The translations under genes and the position numbers were made by a program. Below, one piece after another: positions 47,701 to 60,200 of a DNA stretch of 64,000 bases. The notes beneath the pieces were generated by a model, which saw only the letters and a list, made by a program, of their open reading frames with translations, had not been told where the DNA came from and did not search any database. The DNA is from Cyclina sinensis (Eukaryota; Mollusca; Bivalvia; Venerida; Veneridae): NCBI GenBank assembly GCA_012932295.1, contig JAAONU010000001.1:28868550-28932549 (forward strand). The letters are read 5' to 3'. Numbering within the stretch: position 1 is the first letter of the stretch; each line of letters starts with the position of its first letter.

Positions 47701-50700
47701 ATATTTTGACCATTAAGCATGACCTTCACCTTAAACTAAGAGACCTTGGTGTTGTCACATTTAAGCCATTAAGAGTGACCTTCACCTTTGACTGAGAGAC
47801 CTTGTTTTTATCACATTTCTATGATTTTTATCACATTTTGAGCATTAAGAACATTTAGAGACCTTGGTGTTGAACATCACATAAAGTTTAATGTTTTGTT
47901 GTTGTTGTATTTTCATTCTGGCCTCAGACTTATAGTCCTTGTGCTAACATATCCTCCACAATCAATGCATGACAATGTTACGGCCTGGACAAGCCAAACT
48001 AGGTTGAATCCCACATATGTCATTTTTTGGGTATTATGGTGTTGAATAATCAACATTATAGCTCTAGCCAAATTCAGTTTACTGGAATAGATATTTAACA
48101 AAAACATTTGATTACATGAGGTAATTTTGTCTCCAACACTTAGGTATAGTAATAAAAAAAAAGTTTTTCTTTAAAACTAAGTACCATAAGCTTCCATATA
48201 GTTATCTGTACCAACACTACAGTATGTGAGTAATTACCCTGTCTTGTCTATTGCTGCTGCTAAGTGAAATGAAATCATCCACTTCCATATCTCTATGTCA
48301 GGTACATGACTCTATGCTCCACTGTATATTTGCTTTACGAGTATATAAATTTACTCCTTAAGAAATATATGCAAAATAAAAAGATCTTAAGAAATATATA
48401 TTACCCATAACTTGAGGGTTCTTCTACTATCTTGATTGTGTGCCTCTCACCTAAAAGAAATACAACACAGTTACTTTTGGTCCAAGATTTTTTATTCAAG
48501 TTATCTGTAATTAAGAACTTAAATCAAACCAATGTAAGTGGAAAACATTCTGGTTATTAGAACACTAGCAAAACCTATGGATTATGTCTCAAGGTTCAGT
48601 ATTCAGTCTACTGTTATAAACTGCCCTCATGTCATTAATGCCAACAGGTATCTATATTAATAATGATCAGATATCATCAGATTTTCAATATTTATCTGAC
48701 TAAGTCACTTGTGTTGTGTTCAGATTTCACTGACAGTACTGTTTAAAGTTCCTATCATTATGAATTTCTGCTTGTCAAATGTTGAAATTTGCTCATCATA
48801 CACTACAGTGCAGTTGTAAACAGGAAGATGCATTTTCAAGGCCAGACAATAATAATTATGGAATGTACACCAGCTAAACTTTTTTGAATAAGTTATTTAC
48901 ATAGAGGCATACCCTAAAATCAAGATTTTTCTTTAAAGTTGTGTAAATGTGAATGATACTGAATGATTGAACAATTACCTGTTGTCAAGATGTCAGTCAA
49001 AAATTCTAAGCACAACAGGTGAACTTAATGCATCAATATTAGTCTTTATAAAGTTGTTTGTATCATTTGTGTTTTAATAAACACTTTTTAAATGTGTAAA
49101 ATGAATACTTAAATGAAAAAAAATCAACTTATGTCAATTTTTCATTTTATAGCGAATGAGCCAATAATATAGATATGCAGCAGGGCTCATAAAATTTTGA
49201 AATCTCAATCGGTCCGAGACCTCGACCCCCTCCCCCTACCCCCCCCCCCCCCCCACCCCCGAGACCAAGAACCAACAAAAAAAAATAGAAACGATTTAAG
49301 GGCAAAGAACAATTTGAGTTATGACAGTGTTGCGAAAATACGTGTTTTTCAAAGCGAAAGTAGAATAAGAGCTAATTTTACAACGTCAAACTAGTCACTG
49401 ATATTTTAAAGTGTGCTTTGTGCTGCAGCTAGCCACTACAATTACTATTAAGCCCTTAATGAAATTAAGCAGACGACAGTTATCGCCTATTTCGATGCAC
49501 AATCCTCGCACCGGTTACATCAGGGGAAGTAACCGCTGCGGGGAGTATGATTTCGATGAAATTATATTTCACAGTTTGAGCCGGTCAACTTTAATCGATT
49601 GGCGGCTGCAAATCAAGCACACTTTTACTTGTTTACAAGTTAATTGGCGATAATTGCCGCGGGCAACTGACAGTTTTATGGTTTTATGATAGGTGTGAAG
49701 TACCGAATTAGTGATCATTTGAGGTTTTGGTGTGAGATTTTGACTGTTTTTTTGAAAAGTTAGACAGATTTTTTTTTTTTGAAATTATCTGGACCGATTT
49801 TTTGAGGACTTTTGGACATTGAAATCGGTCCATAGAGATAAAATTCGGTCAAAACCGGCAAATTTTCGGTTTTCGGGAGCCCTGATATGCAGTATATATC
49901 ATCAGTTAATTCTTGGGTATGTCCCACAAGTGAACGACTTTAATTTGATGTTTAGTTATCAGTGCTGGTATGTTTTATCAAGAATTACAATGCAACTGAT
50001 CAACTGAACAAACAATTATCTTTAAGAATTAGTAAAAATGTCGTTAAAACATTCATAATTATCTTAAGTTTCCTTGTGATTCAAACCTTATCAAAAAGAA
50101 AATACTTACATGTCAATGCTGAAACATACATATTATGTTTACATTACTATAAACAACTGAATGGTTAAACTGATAAAACTTATCACTACTTGAACTGTCA
50201 GACAGTAAGATACACTGACAGATCAATGAATTGCAGTGATGATTGACAACTTTTAATCATCTTTTTGGGGACCATCAAATCTTAAAGGAAGAGCAGAAAC
50301 ATGATCCTCATATAAACATCATAACACTGTGAAGTTCTTCATAAGAATGACCACTGCCCTAATTGTCTGTCTCATTTATTTCAACAAGCGATGTCATTTT
50401 TTGACAATGAAAAAAGATAAGTCTAATAAAATGAGTCAAACCGTCGACGTCATATTTATTAGGCTACTTGTGGTAAAGACCAGTTATCACCACCTGATTT
50501 AGAAAACAGAGAAAAAGTAGCATACTCTCGCATCGAAGTTGAACATGTAATACATTCTGTAAGACAGAAGTACATCATTTCGAACGGGACAATACCTATG
50601 AATTTTGCCTGTGTGACTGAAAGACGGTGACAGTTGAAGCCTGAAGGGGAGGGACTAGGGTCATCTAGGGTTCTGGGATGTGAAATGGCAAGGGGTGAAA

Positions 50701-50828
50701 CCACTGCAATTCACTAAGATCATCCTATCGGCTCATTTAAGCTAAAAACTCAATTATTTACCGTATGCAAAACATAAAAACAGCAAAAAATATATTTGAC
50801 TTCGTGTGCAGTTTCTACAGGCAGCCAT
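41725..50828 (-). CDS. GNPTG: GNPTG, GlcNAc-1-phosphotransferase gamma subunit (8 exons found; last exon missing)
   Basis: Exons are 50828-50762, 48450-48405, 46874-46734, 46369-46286, 45859-45766, 44963-44766, 42819-42664 and 41785-41725. All join in phase with GT-AG borders (282 residues plus one base). Residues 1-22 form a signal peptide (FLLFLCFAY core). Residues 75-180 are the MRH-type lectin domain with six cysteines (78, 91, 136, 149, 164, 176), [38 protein letters not shown] and EPSTCNY. The sequons NVT and NNT are kept, as in the human protein. After YVCH (174-177) comes LVYTTL and the DMAP-binding-like region; residues 225-282 are a charged coiled coil ([15 protein letters not shown]). 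In animals this Golgi subunit assists the GNPTAB alpha/beta enzyme in adding the mannose-6-phosphate precursor to lysosomal hydrolases. The human protein is 305 residues, so perhaps 20-45 C-terminal residues are missing. Reading through the last donor would instead stop at 41573. Confidence 0.92.
42030..42360. repeat. AGCTCACC-type repeat in GNPTG intron 7, reverse orientation
   Basis: Reading the minus strand from about 42355: TTTACCTGAGCAGTGG, then GGGTGAGCTTTTGTGATTGG, then CATCGTCTGCCATCC, then segments about GACCTAGTTTTTGA. This is the usual order of the family also seen in plus orientation at 61493. It occupies part of the intron and has no coding content. Confidence 0.6.
43985..44080 (+). 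mobile_element. tRNA-like SINE head in GNPTG intron 6
   Basis: TGGCACAGTTTGTTAGCGTG resembles an A box and GGGTTCAAAGCCCACTACC a B box, about 35 bases apart. A short T-rich tail follows. It is antisense to GNPTG. Acceptor-stem pairing is not convincing. Confidence 0.5.
45225..45400. mobile_element. 176-bp near-palindromic hairpin element in GNPTG intron 5
   Basis: The left end GGAAATAGATTTTAA mirrors the right end TTAAAATCTATTTCC. Matching continues inward through GTGATCTACCGTC / GACGGTATATCAC, TATATCACGGT / ACCGTGATATA and GCGTAG / CTACGC to a centre at AGGCCTACGGCCT. The arms are about 85 bp with scattered mismatches. It is a MITE or foldback relic. A CRE-like TGACGTCA lies just outside at 45150. 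Confidence 0.8.
47330..47870. repeat. Minisatellite, 52-76 bp units, in GNPTG intron 2
   Basis: The unit GTGACCTTCACCTTGGACTA, AGAGACCTTGGTGTTATCAC, ATTTTGACCATTAAGA recurs about eight times with starts near 47361, 47413, 47489, 47546, 47600, 47655, 47721 and 47777. Some units replace GGACTA with AAATAA. On the minus strand the unit carries AAGGTGAAGGTCAC. Confidence 0.85.
49181..49884. mobile_element. Non-autonomous hAT element, 704 bp, in GNPTG intron 1
   Basis: Ends are CAGGGCTC and GAGCCCTG, the classic hAT-type terminus. It is flanked by a perfect 8-bp direct duplication ATATGCAG at 49173-49180 and 49885-49892, the length hAT transposases make. Subterminal CAATCGGTCC / GGACCGATT strings are inverted. 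The interior holds a long C run (about 49225-49258). The frames at 49197-49394 and 49411-49653 show no hAT dimerisation or DDE region, so it needs a transposase in trans. The intact duplication suggests a fairly recent insertion. Confidence 0.85.
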
Positions 50829-51243
50829 AATTAATCTAGTTCATTTAGATGCTTACATTCTAGACTGGTTGTCACTCTAACGTTGACTGGTTGTCTCAAC
50901 AGCTGGGTCGTACTTGATTTACTTCAGAGAAATAAATCGGCGTGTGCCGTTTGCCCCACTTTGTCATATGCGCTGCATGATTAAAACAAATGTGGCAAAC
51001 TTTCACTCAATTTACGCCTTTAATACGAATAAGCGATCACAAAAGGCGCATCAAAACAATACGCCGCTGAATATATGGTCAATAGACATTCAACGGTGAG
51101 GTCGGTGTTTAGTGTCAGCTTACGTATGAGAGTCAAGTCAATGGCGTAGGTCAGTTGCCGGTTTACTGCCAATCAAGTCCGCCCCTCCTAAAAAAAAAAA
51201 GATGGCAGCCTCCACTGTTTAATATGTTTGTGCAATTTTTGTA
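50829..51243. promoter_or_regulatory. Shared bidirectional promoter region of GNPTG and TSR3
   Basis: Only 415 bp separate the two divergent start codons. The sequence is richer in CG than its surroundings (CGGCGTGTGCCG, ATGCGCTGC, GGCGCATC, ACGCCGCTG). A YY1-like AAGATGGCAGC sits at 51199-51209 on the TSR3 side, next to an A run. There is no obvious TATA box on either side. This is the layout of a housekeeping bidirectional promoter; start sites are not known. Confidence 0.7.
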
Positions 51244-51244
51244 A
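51202..51244 (+). promoter_or_regulatory. Two short upstream ORFs in the TSR3 leader
   Basis: The first uORF (51202-51222) is ATG GCA GCC TCC ACT GTT TAA. The second (51224-51244) encodes MFVQFL, and its TAA shares its last A with the TSR3 start codon (TAATG). If transcription starts upstream of 51200 both would be in the mRNA and could lower or couple translation. If it starts at the YY1-like motif they may be skipped. Confidence 0.45.
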
Positions 51245-54200
51245 TGAACAAGCAGAGGAAGTCAAAGAAGCACATTGTCAAAGGCAAGGGAGCTTCCAAG
51301 TTTGAGAGGAAGAGAATTTTCTCAGATGGTTTCCAGAATGAAGAGGAAAAATGTGATGACAGTTCAGAAAATGGTAGTCACCTCAAAGACCTAGCCAGGG
51401 CATTAATCTCAGTTCACCTAAATAGCACCTAAAATATATGTACTAAAAATTCAGACTTTGGGTCTTCCAAGTTTCCTGATTTTTGGATGATTTTGAAGAA
51501 GTATTCTTAACGTGGAAGATGTTTCAGATCAGTAATAAAATACATTAGTCCAGGAAACCTTGCCGCAGGAGGATATTGATGTATTTTCTGACTGGCAATA
51601 TCCTCTGAGACATTAAGGGCACATAATAAATATCCAAATGTAAAACGTAAATGAGACTAATACATGTACTTCAAACAAAAATAACTTTATGTTTCTGAAG
51701 GTAACCAGAATTGCGATGTAAGTGGTTTGTTTTAGGTTAAGAGGCTTCACAAAGTTGGTAAGAGTATGTGTAAGTTGTTTCATCACAAGATGCAGAGCAA
51801 CCCACTGCATGTGTTCAACCTTCACTTCCTTGTTTAACTCCTTACACTGGAAATAAATTAATGTAGGAAGAAGTGTACTGCTGCACAAGCATACAAGGAC
51901 AAAGTGTACCACTTTTCTGGATGAAGCATACCATATATGAAATATTTTTTAAATAAAATTATTGAATATCAATTGCTGTCGGTGAAAATAGACTGTTGAA
52001 ACAAAATAATAATCAGTGATGTAGCTGCCTATATGCAGAATATGCATGTGTGTACAATTCATTCTGAGAGAATTATAATAATCATTATTCAAGCTTCCCT
52101 AAATGACAAAATCTGTAGGCCTTGTGGTAGCCTGAACCTACAAAGGGGCCTGACGTGGCCCCTTGTGGGTTTTGGGAGCAAGACAGTTAGACCCCTTGAC
52201 AATTAGACCCCTTTCAGTTTTAGATGACACTTAGACCCCTAAGACACCTAGACCCCTGATTTGATTTTTTTAAAAGACACTTAGACCCCTTATTTAAGGA
52301 ATGTTCAATAATATTGATTTAGCCATGAGATTGATTTTATTACTATTATTTTTTATATTATTTTTTGATATTATATCAATTAAGTAATGATTTTTGGTAA
52401 AATTTGATTGAAAAGGATCAAGAAAAAGAAAGAAATATAATTTCATGGGGAAAAACCTATCAGGAGAGGTGTTAAATATCAGAAGAGGTGTTAAAGATTA
52501 TAAACATAAAGGGCAAATTGAGAAATAATTAGTTATTATAACACTTTTCCAACATGTTTTACTAATTTAATAACTCATATGTTAAATTGTTTTTCATTTT
52601 TGAAAGATAGGGTCTCATTTAAGAACTCAGTTGCAATGACTTTTGGATGTTCTTGCATTAAAAATTGGCAACTCATGTTTATTATAAAAATACATGCTTT
52701 ATTTTTTTCATCCATTCCTTGTCTCTATGCTAGAAATATTAGGTACTGTGAAATTGAATTTTTGGATTACTTTAATTAATATTTTGGATTACTTTATTAA
52801 ATTCTATAAGTAAACATTGTATATTTTTATTGTTTCAGTCATCAAACTGATAAAAATATACATTCCCTAACAAAAAATTTATTTCAAACAAATATCAGAA
52901 AAAAAATCATCAAACATACTTCATATTGTCAAAATCCAAAATAAAGGGTCTAAGTGTCTCAAAACAATCGGGGTCTAAGTGTCTTCAAGGGGTCTAAGTG
53001 TCACCTTCAATTCAAAATTTAAAGGGGTCTAGGTGACAAGGGGTCTAAACGTCTGACACTCGTGGGTTTTAGATACACTCAGATTTGGCCTAGTTACGCC
53101 CCTGATAATTGAATATAATCATTTAGCTCCACTTTCCTAAGAAAAAAATGTGGAGCTATTGCCATGACCTTCTTGTCGGTGTTGATTAACCTTTTTGTTA
53201 AGGTCCATTTTTCAGAAACTATCAAAGCTATTCACTTCAAATTTGGAATACTTGTTCTCTGTCAAAAAGTGACACCATTTCTAAAGGGCTGATAACCCTC
53301 AAATTTATTTTTGCAAAGTTATGCCCCTTTTCAGACTAATAATTTCTTGGTTAGCCTTTTTTGTAAATGTCCATTTCTGAAAAAGTGTCAAAGATATTCC
53401 CTTCAAACTTGGAATACTTTATCACCTACAAGAATTGTTGGTACCCATGTCCCTGGGATCCAAATTAGCTCCACCCCAGGAGTCACTTGATTTTGCTTAG
53501 ATTTATACAGGAAAAATTTTTATGGTAAAGCACAAAGCCTAGAACTAAACTATTTACTTACATGGAAAGGGTAGGTACTTTTTCCCCACACCCACTCAAT
53601 TACTACCCCTCTCTCTCCTTGACCATAACACAGAAGTCCTTCCACATACAGCCTCCAAACTTCACAGGTGCATGCAGCTTGATGAGCTCTACCTGCCAGA
53701 CCCACTTAGAGGTCATGGGGTCAAAGGTCAACCTGCATTCATTTGAATGTTACCCCCCTCACCCTGGCCAAAAACTTTTTTTTTCTTTTTTCTTCTTACA
53801 TAAGTAGCTACTTGCCCTGCCCCGCTCCAATTTTTTTTTCACTTTGGTCTCTTTTTTGACTTATCATTTAATATCCAGCACTGAGAAAAGGGGACAGTGC
53901 TGTCTGCGGACAGGTCTTGTTTGATAATTTAATATCATAAACATGTTGTTCTTTTTCAAATTGTCCTCAATAATAATTAATACCATATATTACTATTAAA
54001 ACATTCTTATATAATATGAATGAATAAGATAAAATGTCGTTCTTTGTCATTGTGTTTTAATTTGCTGTGTTAACCAAATTACCAAGTTAATGTGTTTGTT
54101 TACCACAAAAGTGTAATTTTATTGTCATAAGTGCAAAATATGCCAATGTGTCAATGTAATTTACACCGTCTCAATGGCCAGCAGTTATCAAATAATTTAC

Positions 54201-57200
54201 AATGTAATTCATATGTGGTATGCTTCAGCCGAAAATGGTATGGGTATGCAGTGGTACACTAATGCAGTGGTACACTTCGACCATCAAAGTAAATCAACAA
54301 AATTCAGTTTAAAATAACAATCAGTCTTTCTTTCTTTTCTTTGATGTAGAACTTGAATTATTATCATTAATTAATTTACTTAAGAAATTTCTGACATACC
54401 ACTTAATGATAAAACCACTTCTTTTTTAAAGGACTAGCCATTTTAAGAACTGCATCAAGTTTCCATATAGATCTAGAGGTTTTGACTAAGTTTAACAAAA
54501 GATTGAACATATTACTATCAAGGTTTGTCCTGTCAGAGAGAATGCCACAATTTCAGTGCAGAAAAAAAATTGGATAAGCAAAGACATTGTTTGTGGCATA
54601 TGCATGAAATACATTACTTGTTGTTCTTCATATTCATGTATCACCACTAGAATGGACTTACTCTTCATTGGTACATAGTGACTGTAATATAAACACTCCA
54701 TCATGTGGTTAACATGACTCATGTTTACCTTACAATCTGACTGAAGTTCACGAGCTCCCTAATAGGGTAGCGATGTTTAGGATATGATTTTAATCAGATT
54801 GTTTTACCTTACAACTGTCATCATAGCCATCATTAAAGTTATGTCTCCCCCCAAAAATGGGGGAGACATATTGTTTTTCCCCTGGTTGTCCGTCCGTCCG
54901 TCCGTCTGTCCGTCACAAAATCGTGTCCGCTCTGTATCTTCAAAAGCCCTTGAAGGATTTTTATGAAACTTGGGTCAGATGTTCACTTCATCAAGGCGGC
55001 GTGCAGAACCCACTTTGCGGGTGTGGTGTCTCAAGGTCAAGGTCACACTTGGAGGTTAAGTGTCAAATGCCACAAAATTGTGTCCGCTCTGTATCTTCAA
55101 AAGCTCTTGAAGGATTTTTATGAAACTTGGGTCAGATGTTCACCTCATCAAGGCGACGTGCAGAACCCACTTTGCGGGTGTGGTGTCTCAAGGTCAAGGT
55201 CACACTTGGAGGTTAAATGTCAAATGCCACAAAATCGTGTCCGCTCTGTATCTTCAAAAGCCCTTGAAGGATTTTTATGAAACTTGGGTCAGATGTTCAC
55301 CTCATCGGGGGAGACATATTGTTTTTCACCCGTTTGTCTGTCCATCCATCTGTCCGTCACAAAATCGTGTCCGCTCTGTATCTACCAAAGCCCTTGAAGG
55401 ATTTTTATGAAACTTGGGTCAGATGTTCATCTCATCAAGGCGACATGCAGAACCCACTTTGCAGGTGTGGTGTCTCAAGGTCAAGGTCACACTTGGAGGT
55501 TAAATGTCAAATGCCACAAAATTGTGTCCGCTCTGGATCTTCAAAAGCCCTTGAGGGATTTTTATGAAACTTGGGTCAGATGTTCACCTCATCAAGGCGA
55601 CATGCAGAACCCACTTTGCGGGTGTGGTGTCTCAAGGTCAAGGTCACACTTGGAGGTTAAATGTCAAATTTAACAATTGTCTGATTCAATACTGCCTGCA
55701 GCAACTGGCTGGGGGAGACATATGTTTTTGTTCAATCAAAAACCATTTCTAGTTTACTGTGGTTTTATAAATGTTGAAAAAAGAAAAGAAAAAATATACA
55801 AAAATAATAAGTTTTCTTGGCATTAACACTGGTTATAATTTCAGAGAACTCAAATGATGAAAGTGAAACAGAGATAACCTTTCCTCTGGCAATGTGGGAC
55901 CTGGAACAATGTGACCCAAGGAAGTGTACAGGACGTAAACTTGTAAGACTAGGTCTTGTGAGAACATTAAAGCTTGGACAGAGGTTTAATGGTCTGATAT
56001 TGTCACCAATGGGAAAGCAGTGTGTATCACCTGCAGACAGGTGATTACCTTTGAATTTTACAGAAAAAATTATATTCTTTAAAGGCTGAAAAAAGGAGTC
56101 TTCATGCATTGTTTAGGTGAAATCAATCCAGGATTCATTTATTACTGAAACAAATAAACAAAAAATCAAGTATAGATTCAGTTAGAAGTAAAAATTTGCA
56201 AACTGATTATGCTTGGTTTTATTCTGTTATAGCTGTAGCCTTTGCAACTTTTGTAGCATTTAACTTCAAAAGTACAGTATGAAAGTTCTAATTACATTTT
56301 TACTTGTGCAAAGTAAAGAAGTTTAGTATTTTGATGAAACTGATTATTTTTTGCAAGAAAAGGTTAATTAATATATATTATGCACCTGATCATTGGTCCA
56401 TCTTGCCGTACATTAGCATTATCTAGAGAACATTTAAGTCCTACAGTTTTGTAAGTCTTTGTTTCAAACCTAACAACATTGTAACTAGTGTGCATAAGCC
56501 CTAGATTTTTCATTTCAACTTTTCTTTATGCTGTTATAGCCCTTTATCATTCTTACATTAATACATTGTAAAAAAATGTTTCTTATATGTTTATAGGGGA
56601 AATTTTAAAAGTCTTCACTTAGAAACTGCTAGCTTGACAATAATTAAAAACAAATGTTCTTTCGGCAAAACTCTAAATAAAGTATGAAATATATTATGAT
56701 CATGGAATCATATTTTTCTTATATGTCTGTAAAGAAAACTTTAAAAGTCTTTTCCTTAAAATCTGCTGGCTTGATTTGAAATTAATTTTGCACAAATGTT
56801 ACTTGGGTGATTTTCTTAAAAAATTGTGAAATTTATTTTGATCTGTGAAAAAACATGACTGCCAGGTGCGAGGCATACTTTCCTTTCATGTCTTTATGGG
56901 GAACTTTTAAAATCATCTCCTTAGAAACTGTTGGTTTGATTTAAAAATAATTTGGAACAAATGTTCCTTTGGTGACCCTCTGTTAAAATTTTATAGTGAT
57001 CTATGAAAATAAGACTGCCAGGGGTGGAACAAGAATGTTTCCAGATGTTAGATGAGGTTAACATGGATATGGATAGAACAAAAATGTTTGTTAGATGAGG
57101 TAACATGGATATGGATAGTTTAGATGTGATATCTTCCCTTGCCTTAACCTTGTGTGAGTCCATTCTTAAGTAGATGATGTTTTACGCTGTTGTAGAGATA

Positions 57201-60200
57201 TTGTTCTCAAGCATGGAATAGCAGTGGTGGACTGCTCCTGGGCAAGACTCGAGGACACACCCTTCAGCAGGATGAAGGGGAATAATTTGAGACTATTGCC
57301 ATATTTGGTAGCCACTAACCCAGTGAATTATGGGAAACAATGTACACTAAGCTGTGTGGAAGCATTTGCAGCAACCATGCTTCTAACAGGTAAGTTACTT
57401 CAAAAAAGTAGTTTAACCCATACCCTGTATTTCTACAATTGGGTTGCAACTAACTCAGTTCTGATGGCCCTCTTGTTATGTACTCGCACAGACACACTCT
57501 TTAAACTTTTTAGGTAAAGGTCAAGACTTCTCTGATTTGGTATGTAGCATCGTTTAGTGGATGTCAAATAAGATTATACAAATTATGTCCCAGAGGTCAC
57601 TAGTGGTCCTGCTAGAGGTTTCTATGGCATAAGAAGGAAAACCTTTCAAAATCTTATAGGAGACCAAATGGCTGGGAGCTCTGAAATTTGGTTTGTTAAA
57701 CTGCCAAGTAGACATCAACTAAGAATGTTTAGATTTATGCCTCTGGAGTGATAATTGAATGTGATTTGAGGGCCACAAATTTTGACAGAAGGAAAACAGG
57801 AAGGTCTTTTTTAATTTTGTCTGAAACCAAATTTAGATTATAGCACTGCCTACTCTTCCTTTACCAAAATTGATTATATTGTTATTACACCCCTGCAGTT
57901 ATTATTGGCCATCAGAGCTTACATTTTAAAAACAGAGTAAAAGGAAAATTATTGATAAGTCTCTTTGTCAGAAACCAAATAGTCAAAAACTTCAATATAT
58001 AGCTAGCAGTGTTGTCTTCAAAAGTGAAAGTGCAATAGTGTTTTTACATAGGTTTGTATAAGGAATATATTCTAAATACTTACCGGTAAGTACAATACTT
58101 GAGGGGTGAATGCAGAAAAAGTTAAGTGCTGTGAAATAAAGAAGCTTTTTCACATTTACCTCTTGAACTTGTATACTAGTATACTGTTGTGTCTTGTTTC
58201 TGTTACAGCCACCCTGTTATCTTTTAAGGTTTCAAAGAAGAGTGTAATGTATTGCTCAACAAGTTTAGATGGGGAAAGTCATTCATCAGTGTAAACAAGG
58301 AAGTGCTTGACCTGTACAGTAAGTGTAAGAACAGCTCAGAGGTTGTGGTATCACAACAGGAGTACCTGCAACAGATTCAGCAAGAGAGCACAGAGAGACG
58401 TATGGACTATAAAGGTTTGTTGCTGAACTTTTCACACAATATGTTAACATCTGAAAAAACAAATTACCTGGGGGAAAAGACAGTGTCAGTTACCATATAA
58501 TGCATAAAGTTCCTGTTCCTGAATCAGAATGTAGCTTACTGAACCCTGCATCCATCAGCTTTGAAGCTGAAACAATGTAGTTTAAACCATACCCTGGTGT
58601 ATTTCTACTATCAAGTTGCAAGTTACTCAGTTTTGATGGTCCTATTTATGATTTATTGAGGTATTAATTGAAAACGTACAAAATAGCAAAAAAACAGCAT
58701 GCATGAAATGGTCTGCGCCAGTCACAAGGGCAATATTAATTGCTGGCAGCTGGGTAAAAGTGGAAAGAAAAGATTGTTAAGGCATACAGTTGTGAAGAAT
58801 TACAATTTTGTGCCCCTAAAACCTGGAAGGGAACACACATGTTTACCTATGTTCATCCGTCTGTGCGTCTGTCAGAAAAGGTTGTCGCATGTAACTTCTA
58901 AAGTATTTGAATTGGAATCACAAAACCTTCCATGAATGTTTGCCATGATGACCTGTACATCTGGGGTTTTGTTTGCAGCTCATCAGAGTTTGTCCACAGT
59001 TATGGCCCTTTTAACAGTAAAAATGGGCATTTTAAAAAATCTTAGATTTAAGTTAAGTGGTAATCCCCCAGATTCCCCTGCAGCGAATATGATTTACTTT
59101 TGTCTGTTAGCCTGAAACTCTGTCTGTCTCTACATTCTCTCTGACAAAAGCACAAAAGCTTGGGGACACCAGTGTCCTTGGGAAACATTTCTAGTTTTCA
59201 AATTAATTGAATTTTTAGCTCACCTGAGCATATTGTACTCAGGGTGAGATTTTGTGATTGCCTGTGTCCACTGTGCTTCATCAATGTTCTGCTTTCAACA
59301 ACGTCTCCTAAACCACTTGGTCACAGTTTATAAAACTTGGAGGGGATGTTCCTTGCATAGAGCTCTACCAAAGTTGGTTAGAGAATTTCATTCCATGCAG
59401 AACTCTAGTTGCTATGGCAACAAGAATGAAAATCTTTGAAAATCTTCTTGTCTAAAAACACCAGACCCAGAGCTGTGTAATTTGGTGTGTAGCTTTGTCC
59501 AGTGGACCTCTATCAAGATTATTCAAACTTTGACCTTGTGGTGATTTTAAGTTCTGTCCCAAGGGCAGACCTCTGTCAAGTTGTTCAAGATTTGTCTCTT
59601 CATTTATGACATCCTGCTCTTTGTTCAGTGTATATACACAAGCATACTACAACTCTACAGAAATGCAGTTATGTGTTGGAATATCAGGTTTGTCAGTATT
59701 AAAAAGACATACCTTTAAAGTGATAAATGATTTGCTGCATTATGTATTTTACCAGCTTATTCTGTATAAAATGAAAAGTAATTGATAATATGAAGAAGAC
59801 AGTAAATGTCTTATAAGGATAAGTAGACACTAAAAAAGACTGTTATTTGTGTGTTATTTACAATAAATGACTATCTTTCCAAAACTGTCACTAGTACTCA
59901 TAAATTCAGTGAACCTATGACACCTTGACATTGAGACCTGATTTGTTCAGTACCATTCAGCTTTATATGATTTTGAAAGAAATTGAATGTTCTAAAGTTA
60001 AGGGTTTACCTCATTAAAGGATTTTGGAGAGAAACAGGTGGAAAGATTTTCCCTCTAGTTTTCATTTGATCCTGTTCAGATGAAATGCAGTCAAGCAAAG
60101 CACAATTGAATGAAACTATAGTGTTCTAACAGATGCATTCTTTGTTTTCTCCCTGGTACATGTACATTTTGCTAAGATATGATACTGAAGTTAAACATGA

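Noticed and set aside
54857..55752. Series of overlapping frames sharing [13 protein letters not shown] segments
   Set aside because: They are one 157-bp repeat read in two frames, inside TSR3 intron 1.
58106..58294. Frame over the TSR3 exon 4 acceptor
   Set aside because: It is in a different frame from the conserved NKFRWGK segment and ends inside the exon.
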